From assembly GCA_964631265.1 (NCBI GenBank), contig CAZVWW010000082.1:1-10451 (forward strand): a stretch of 10,451 nucleotides of DNA. The letters are read 5' to 3'. This stretch comes from CAZVWW01 sp964631265. Lineage in GTDB: Bacteria; Thermotogota; Thermotogae; MWEM01. Of the stretch, positions 6,599 to 10,451 are shown piece after piece. The position numbers and the translations under genes are program-made. The notes beneath the pieces are model-generated. The model was not told where the DNA came from, searched no databases, and was given only the letters and a program-made list of their open reading frames with translations. Positions within the stretch are counted from its first letter, which is position 1, and every line of letters starts with the position of its first letter.

Positions 6599-7750
6599 AT
6601 GATATTCAAAGCAAAAACCAGAGAGGCCATGGTCGGCTATCTTTTTGCCGCCCCAATCATACTTGCCGTCATAGCATTTGAATTCTATCCCGTTTTTGCA
6701 GCAGTGTTTTACAGTTTCACCAAATATCAGCCCCTTCAGGTTCAGCAACTTAACAACACCATTGTTCCTGAGGATACCCTGAGTCTGAATCTTATGGTCT
6801 TCCCGGATGATGAGGGGCTATCTGTTGAAGAACTGAAAGAATCTTTTGATCTGAGATTCTTCATAGAGACTGATGTCGGCATCACGCTTAATAAAAGTCA
6901 GAAAGAGGCTTTAAGGTACTTCGAAACTGAGAGGCTGCTTAAGGACTTTCTGGCAGGTAGATTAAAAGAAGAGGTAACTGTTAAAGAATTTATGGGACAA
7001 TACGTGGTTCGTGAAAAGGATGAATTTATGAAATACAAGCCGAATCTCGTGGGTTTCGGGAACTTCAAGAAGATGATGGATGATCCCTATTTCTGGACCT
7101 CCCTTAAGAACACCGTGGTTTATACGGCCATAGTCGTCCCGATCCAGACTTTTTTAGCGGTTTTTCTGGCCGTTATTGCCAATGGCAACATACGAGGGAA
7201 GAACTTCTTCAAACTGGTCTTCTTCATACCGGCTATTACATCATCTGCTGCTATATCCATGATATTCAAACTCATCTATGCCAAACCCGGTGTGCTTAAC
7301 AGAGTGATTGGAACCTCCGTGGACTGGCTCCAAAATCCCGCTACAGCACTACCCGCAATTATGATCATGAACATCTGGACGACATCCGGGTACTTCATGA
7401 TAACTTATTTGGCAGGTCTTCAAAACATACCGGATACGCTTTTTGAAGCAGCTGATATTGACGGTGCCTCTTTCTGGCAGAAGTTTTCCAGGATAACCCT
7501 ACCGTTATTGAGACCTCAGATCCTTTTTGTCTCCACGATGGGTATTATCGGCTGTATGCAGGTTTTTGATCAGATCTATTTCCTGATAGAGAATATGAGA
7601 AATGTTACGCTGGCCTTTTATATCTATAGAAATGCCTTTGAATACAGTAAGATGGGTTATGCTTCATCGATCGCCATGGTCCTGTTTGCCATTATCTTAA
7701 TCATAACGGTTCTTCAGAGAAAGTTTATCAAAGAAGAAGCCTATTTCTAA
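6599..7750 (+). CDS. ABC sugar transporter permease, MalF type with a large external loop
   Basis: This inner-membrane permease has 383 residues and six likely membrane segments, at about 13-38, 170-195, 204-226, 250-272, 306-328 and 354-374. The cytoplasmic EAA loop that contacts the ATPase reads EAADIDGASFWQKFSRITLP (283-302). Between the first and second membrane segments is an extra ~100-residue stretch (about 43-146), charged and rich in E and K, ending in the usual VGFGNF segment. Simple MalF homologues of this type are nearer 290-310 residues, so the loop is an insertion, analogous in position to the periplasmic P2 loop of E. coli MalF but not visibly similar in sequence. It probably docks the binding protein. 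The start ATG follows GGTGGG (6585-6590) by eight bases. Partner permease starts 16 bp downstream; no ATPase gene is present in the window. Confidence 0.94.
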   Translation: MIFKAKTREAMVGYLFAAPIILAVIAFEFYPVFAAVFYSFTKYQPLQVQQLNNTIVPEDTLSLNLMVFPDDEGLSVEELKESFDLRFFIETDVGITLNKSQKEALRYFETERLLKDFLAGRLKEEVTVKEFMGQYVVREKDEFMKYKPNLVGFGNFKKMMDDPYFWTSLKNTVVYTAIVVPIQTFLAVFLAVIANGNIRGKNFFKLVFFIPAITSSAAISMIFKLIYAKPGVLNRVIGTSVDWLQNPATALPAIMIMNIWTTSGYFMITYLAGLQNIPDTLFEAADIDGASFWQKFSRITLPLLRPQILFVSTMGIIGCMQVFDQIYFLIENMRNVTLAFYIYRNAFEYSKMGYASSIAMVLFAIILIITVLQRKFIKEEAYF

Positions 7751-7766
7751 GGGAGGAGGAGAAAAA

Positions 7767-8654
7767 ATGGATTTACAAAAAAAATTCAGGATTACCGTTA
7801 TCATCTCATACGCAATATTAATTGCCTATTGTATCATCTCACTCTTCCCGTTTCTCTGGTCCGGGGCGGTCTCTCTTACACCGATGACCTATGAGAATGA
7901 GAATGGAGAGGAAGTCGGAGTCGACATCATGAAATGGCCGCCTGAAATCAACATATTCAAGTGGCAGTTCTTTGGAGCGCCGGGGACCGGTGAAAACTAT
8001 ATCAAGATATTTGAAATAACACCTTTTGCCAGATGGATTCTGAACACCGTTATCTACGCTGTTCTTGTAACACTCGGTAATCTGCTACTCGATTCGGTTG
8101 GCGGATATGCCTTTGCCAGGCTCCGTTTCCCTTTTAAGAATATGTGGTTTATTCTCTTTCTGTCCACTCTGATGATCCCGATGCATGTTAAGATGATTCC
8201 ACTCTATAATCTGATGGTTGATTATGGATTTGTCAACCGCTATATCGGGCTGTTTCTACCCAAGATAACCCAAGTCTTCGGACTCTTTCTGATGAGGCAG
8301 TTTTTCATGGGTATTCCCAGATCTCTTGAAGAGGCAGCAAAGCTTGACGGGGCAAGCATCTTCACTACCTTCTTCAGGATTATTCTCCCAATGTCAAAAC
8401 CCGCTATGGCGGCTCTTTCTATTTATATCTTCATGGGAACCTGGAATGATTTCCTATGGCCGTTACTAATAACCAGCAAAAAAGAGATGTTTACGCTGAC
8501 AATGGGGTTGAACTTTTTTAATGCCACCTACTATACCTTCTGGCAGTATATGATGGCCGCGTCACTACTTATCACTCTCCCGATGGTCGTTATATTCCTA
8601 TCTTTCCAGAAGCAGTTCATCAGCAGCGGTATTACAAGCGGTATGAAAGGGTAG
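7767..8654 (+). CDS. ABC sugar transporter permease, MalG type
   Basis: This second permease (295 residues) would pair with the upstream MalF-type protein to form the transport channel. The first membrane segment is at about 10-34. A short outward loop (about 38-75) precedes the five-helix transport core from about 90 on. The EAA loop reads EEAAKLDGASIFTTFFRIIL (188-207), followed by P208, a good match to the family. The C-terminus FISSGITSGMKG (284-295) is typical of MalG-type proteins (normally ending ...G-L-T-x-G-A-V-K-G). Translation is served by a very strong site, GGGAGGAGG at 7751-7759, 16 bp after the preceding stop. It is the last gene of the sugar operon: the next gene is 103 bp away, with its own promoter and lower GC. 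No clear terminator follows the stop. Confidence 0.95.
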   Translation: MDLQKKFRITVIISYAILIAYCIISLFPFLWSGAVSLTPMTYENENGEEVGVDIMKWPPEINIFKWQFFGAPGTGENYIKIFEITPFARWILNTVIYAVLVTLGNLLLDSVGGYAFARLRFPFKNMWFILFLSTLMIPMHVKMIPLYNLMVDYGFVNRYIGLFLPKITQVFGLFLMRQFFMGIPRSLEEAAKLDGASIFTTFFRIILPMSKPAMAALSIYIFMGTWNDFLWPLLITSKKEMFTLTMGLNFFNATYYTFWQYMMAASLLITLPMVVIFLSFQKQFISSGITSGMKG

Positions 8655-8694
8655 TCCTGGAATTTTCAAATGAAAAATGTAAGAATCATCAATA

Positions 8695-8710
8695 TGATAT
8701 AATTTATAAT
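8695..8710 (+). promoter_or_regulatory. -10 region(s) of the toxin-antitoxin promoter
   Basis: TGATATAAT (8695-8703) is a perfect extended -10 element, and a second TATAAT follows at 8705-8710. No convincing -35 is seen, which is usual for extended -10 promoters. A small inverted repeat (TTTTCA at 8663-8668, TGAAAA at 8671-8676) lies just upstream and could be an operator. Confidence 0.6.
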
Positions 8711-8757
8711 AGAAGTAAGTCAAAGGATCAAAAAACTCTAAAAAAAGGAAGCCAGAA

Positions 8758-9048
8758 ATGACAAAAATCCCCGACGAGTATAAAAGCGACGTTGAAAGAG
8801 CAATTAAGATATTAAAGAAAAACAGGTGCAAAAAAATATATCTTTTTGGTACTATGGCAAAAGGAAAAGCCAATTTAAATTCAGATATTGATCTAGCGGT
8901 AGAAGAATGTCCTGAAGGCAGATTTTTTGCTATATATGCTGAGTTAATAATGGAGCTGGATCATCCGGTTGATCTTATTAATTTAGGAGACAAAGACGCC
9001 TTCTCAAAATTCCTGATACAGGAGAACGAGTTGAAGATGGTTGCATGA
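8758..9048 (+). CDS. mntA: MNT-type nucleotidyltransferase antitoxin (MntA-like)
   Basis: A 96-residue minimal nucleotidyltransferase. Proteins of this type paired with HEPN toxins inactivate the toxin by transferring AMP to a tyrosine. The strand and loop motif is LFGTMAKGKANLNSDIDLAV (29-48): metal-binding D43 and D45, and a third acidic position at D72 (VDLINL). The classical signature is G-S-x10-D-x-D; here it is G31-T32-x10-D43-x-D45, so the serine is replaced by threonine, a conservative change. AAGGAAG (8745-8751) lies six bases before the ATG. It overlaps the HEPN gene by 8 nt, so the two are almost certainly made together. GC is visibly lower than in the sugar operon upstream, suggesting separate acquisition. 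The fold and pairing are well supported; AMP-transfer activity is inferred from studied MntA/HepT systems. Confidence 0.88.
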   Translation: MTKIPDEYKSDVERAIKILKKNRCKKIYLFGTMAKGKANLNSDIDLAVEECPEGRFFAIYAELIMELDHPVDLINLGDKDAFSKFLIQENELKMVA

Positions 9049-9508
9049 AATAACAATAAAAAAGATCAAATTTGAGATCAATCAAATCAATACGTTGTTG
9101 GAATCTTACCAGGACTTATTATCAAAAGTTGAGAATGAAGCTCCAGACCTAATTGAAATAGCTGCCTTAGCATCAATATTGCATTCTTTTTATAATGGCA
9201 TCGAGAATGTTTTTCAGATTATATTAAAATCAATAGATAATCAGATCATTAATGCTTCTAGTTGGCACAAGGAGCTATTAAAGTTAATGACAGTACCTAA
9301 TACAAAGAGAAGTGTCGTTCTTTCTTTACAAACAATGTATTTATTATCTCAGTACTTATCATTCCGGCATTTTTACAGACACTCATATTCATTTTATCTG
9401 AACTGGAAAGAAATGAAACCCTTAGTATTATCACTGAGGAATGTATGGGAAGACACTTCTGTTGAAATTAAAACATTTTTAAAATCTTTAGAAATTGATG
9501 ATAGTTGA
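9041..9508 (+). CDS. hepT: HEPN-domain RNase toxin (HepT-like)
   Basis: A 155-residue, all-helical protein carrying the HEPN RNase signature R-x4-H-x-Y as RHFYRHSY (R109, H114, Y116). Arginine and histidine form the RNase site in a dimer. In studied HepT toxins the motif tyrosine is the residue AMPylated by the partner, which here would be Y116. The preceding part (residues 1-80) is helical, with an acidic loop at 31-40 and a conserved-looking HSFYNGIENVFQIIL stretch (48-62), typical of HepT-like proteins. The start is TTG 9041: an in-frame stop at 9032-9034 precludes anything earlier, and no in-frame ATG follows until M83. There is no good Shine-Dalgarno site, so translational coupling to the antitoxin (8-nt overlap) is likely and would keep toxin below antitoxin. 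The gene is intact. The RNA target is unknown. Confidence 0.88.
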   Translation: MHEITIKKIKFEINQINTLLESYQDLLSKVENEAPDLIEIAALASILHSFYNGIENVFQIILKSIDNQIINASSWHKELLKLMTVPNTKRSVVLSLQTMYLLSQYLSFRHFYRHSYSFYLNWKEMKPLVLSLRNVWEDTSVEIKTFLKSLEIDDS

Positions 9509-9532
9509 TATATTTCTAACATTTCTATATTC

Positions 9533-9561
9533 TTCCCAACCCTTTACAACTCAGATATAAT
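9533..9561 (+). promoter_or_regulatory. candidate promoter ahead of the GC-rich island
   Basis: TTCCCA (9533-9538) and a perfect TATAAT (9556-9561) are 17 bp apart. Transcription would start near 9568, right where the sequence turns GC-rich. The -35 match is 4 of 6. Confidence 0.45.
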
Positions 9562-9569
9562 ATAAACTC

Positions 9570-9755
9570 CTCTGGCTGGCTGCATCTCCCGGCGATTCTT
9601 GAAGCGGCTGTGCAGCCAGTGTTCTCTTATGAATTTCCTAACTCATGTCCTGTTTGCTTTCATTGGAAAACATTCTGGGAGGGTGTTTGATTCATTATGC
9701 GCACCGACCCGGGGGAGTCGGTGCGAGACCGGGAAGGTTATTCAGCAGCCCCTTA
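9570..9755 (+). ncRNA. candidate structured RNA, family unknown
   Basis: About 180 nt of clearly higher GC stand between AT-rich flanks, directly after a promoter-like sequence. Visible pairing includes CTGGCTGCA (9576-9584) with TGCAGCCAG (9611-9619), and CGCACCGAC (9700-9708) with GTCGGTGCG (9717-9725). There is also ATGAAT (9629-9634) with ATTCAT (9690-9695). Long-range helices TCCCGG (9587-9592) with CCGGGA (9729-9734) and GGCTG (9574-9578) with CAGCC (9746-9750) could close the whole element. The 5' GGCTG can pair with either the near or the distant CAGCC, which would be mutually exclusive. The size and closed-rod layout would allow a 6S-like RNA, but I see no diagnostic bases for 6S, SRP, RNase P, tmRNA or a known riboswitch. 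A 75-codon TTG-start frame across it has no coding character. No clear terminator follows. Confidence 0.35.
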
Positions 9756-9825
9756 GTAGTGTTCTTTCCAGTTCTAAACTTTCATTTCTAATATTTCATC
9801 GAAAAACAAAAGAGACAAATGTATA

Positions 9826-9960
9826 GTCCATATTCTTTTTCTTATATTCTTATATTTATAGAATGAACAATTATATAATTATTATTATCCTTATATCTGT
9901 TATTATTTATATGCATATAATACTATATCATTAATATAATATTTTTTAGTATTATAGTAT
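9826..9960. other. very AT-rich tract with palindromes
   Basis: This stretch is almost pure A+T. It contains AATTATATAATT (9869-9880), the 14-bp palindrome TTATATGCATATAA (9907-9920), and a 9-bp inverted repeat ATAATACTA/TAGTATTAT (9917-9925 and 9947-9955). There is no coding potential. It may be easily melted DNA, a regulatory region or simply decayed accessory sequence. Confidence 0.5.
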
Positions 9961-10200
9961 CTCACGATTTATCTCTTACGAATTCAGGATCTATTTCGGT
10001 CCAAATGCAATCATTGCATGGCCCTTCCAAGAGACAATAAAAAGAACTCCTCTTTAGGTCGCCTTTTCATTTCTCCGACAGCATCAGAGCGTTTAAAAAC
10101 CAGATAATGACATGGGCCAGGGGACTCATAACATGATTCCGGCTTTTGTACGCTAGCTTGAGGAAGCGCCGGGATATTCAGTCAGATAAAAATCCAGCAA
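9961..10200. other. non-coding or decayed region, nothing recognised
   Basis: No gene could be assigned. Short open frames on both strands (one minus-strand frame of about 60 codons ending near 10010) look protein-like in places, but are broken and match nothing I know. A small inverted repeat, ATGCAA-TCA-TTGCAT, lies at 10005-10019. A worn-down mobile element or gene remnant is possible. Confidence 0.3.
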
Positions 10201-10244
10201 AAAAGGCAGGGCATTCATTTTTATTGATGAATATCCTGCCTTTT
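10201..10244. terminator. bidirectional terminator-like hairpin
   Basis: AAAAGGCAGG (10201-10210) pairs perfectly with CCTGCCTTTT (10235-10244). After one wobble and one mismatch the stem continues with ATTCAT/ATGAAT (10213-10218 and 10227-10232). The A-run before and T-run after give the form of a terminator working in both directions. Confidence 0.65.
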
Positions 10245-10403
10245 ATCAAACATTATTTCTGGAATGTCACTCAAACAGAGCACCACTATACAATGCTATT
10301 ATCGGGGGCTTCAGCGGTATTCTTTAAAAATATAACGCTATTAAACCATCCTGATGCACTGAGATACGTTGAAGGTAAAATAAATGGATTACAGGGCGTT
10401 TTT

Positions 10404-10446
10404 GACGCAACAAAATGTAATATTTTGTTGCGTCATTCGATTTTTT
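10404..10446 (+). terminator. terminator-like hairpin with delayed T-tract
   Basis: GACGCAACAAAAT (10404-10416) and ATTTTGTTGCGTC (10422-10434) form a perfect 13-bp stem with a GTAAT loop. Six T follow only after a 6-nt spacer (10441-10446), which is longer than in a strong terminator. It could also be the end of a repeat or mobile element. Confidence 0.5.
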
Positions 10447-10451
10447 CCAGT

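Larger units (their letters stand above)
10137..10451 (+). other. open reading frame running off the window end, coding status doubtful
   Basis: The frame is open without a stop for 105 codons, from just after a TGA at 10134-10136 to the last base. The first ATG is at 10227 (MNILPFIKHYFWNV...) with no Shine-Dalgarno site at a workable distance, and that ATG lies inside a strong hairpin. The C-terminal part (HPDALRYVEGKINGLQG, about 10347-10397) looks protein-like. I recognise no family. Two perfect or near-perfect hairpins lying within the frame argue against a gene. Sequence beyond the window would decide. Confidence 0.25.

Noticed and set aside
9045..9053. ATG overlapping the antitoxin stop (ATGA) as the toxin start
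   Set aside because: That frame meets a stop after two codons. The HEPN frame begins at TTG 9041.
9701..9724. Hairpin GCACCGAC...GTCGGTGC resembles the last hairpin of the Streptococcus pyogenes Cas9 tracrRNA
   Set aside because: No cas gene, repeat array or anti-repeat is in the window, the loop differs and no U-tract follows. The likeness is limited to a short GC-rich stem.
9678..9735. Scattered likeness to a cobalamin riboswitch (GGTG, GCG-CCG-CCCG, GGGAAGG)
   Set aside because: The invariant GCCACTG segment is missing and no gene of any kind lies immediately downstream.
9728..9750. CCGGGAAGG...AGCAGCC recalls the apical part of bacterial SRP RNA
   Set aside because: The strand that should face it (GGTCAGG type) is absent and the spacing between GGAA-like loop and AGCAG is wrong.
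9599..9826. 75-residue plus-strand open frame starting at TTG
   Set aside because: No ribosome-binding site, no family likeness, odd composition, and it crosses the hairpins of the candidate RNA.
1..10451. CRISPR array, tRNA or rRNA gene, insertion sequence
   Set aside because: No spaced direct repeats, no tRNA T-arm or acceptor pattern, no rRNA sequence and no intact transposase were seen on either strand.

Overview
The window reads as bacterial chromosome of moderate GC, probably from a diderm of the Thermotogota (Mesotoga/Kosmotoga type). This placement is an inference. It rests on a sugar-binding protein with a plain signal peptidase I signal and no lipobox cysteine, on the style of the MalF/MalG-like permeases, and on a DegV protein beside a GH65 phosphorylase operon. 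No rRNA or other marker gene is present, so it is not firm. A run of exactly 100 N (1684-1783) shows this is a scaffold with an unsized gap.

Layout. (1) 43-915, plus strand: a DegV-family fatty-acid-binding protein. (2) 967-1644, minus strand and convergent with it: a secreted protein of unknown function built from two ~92-residue copies of one domain. A hairpin with its U-tract on the minus strand lies between the two genes. (3) 1684-1783: the gap, followed by a regulatory region with a perfect 16-bp LacI-type palindrome and a good -35/-10 promoter. (4) 1959-8654, plus strand: a sugar operon in the order GH65 phosphorylase (kojibiose-phosphorylase type), LacI-family regulator (apparently with a CTG start overlapping the phosphorylase stop), sugar-binding protein, an internal terminator, and two ABC permeases. 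(5) 8758-9508, plus strand: an AT-rich two-gene toxin-antitoxin module, MNT nucleotidyltransferase then HEPN RNase, with its own promoter. (6) 9509-10451: no recognisable gene. It holds a GC-rich island of ~180 nt behind a promoter that could be a structured RNA, then a very AT-rich tract with palindromes, two strong hairpins, and an unexplained open frame that runs off the window end.

How the genes fit together. The binding protein and two permeases would import an alpha-glucoside. The cytoplasmic GH65 enzyme would split it with phosphate to beta-glucose 1-phosphate plus the acceptor, and the LacI-type protein would sense the sugar and control the operon through the palindrome. No ABC ATPase and no beta-phosphoglucomutase are encoded here, so both must come from elsewhere. 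Residues W391, E392 and T417 of the phosphorylase coincide, in type and in number, with the kojibiose-recognition residues I recall for the Caldicellulosiruptor enzyme. This makes an alpha-1,2-linked glucoside the first guess for the substrate. The MNT/HEPN pair and the tail look like an acquired accessory segment placed behind the operon.
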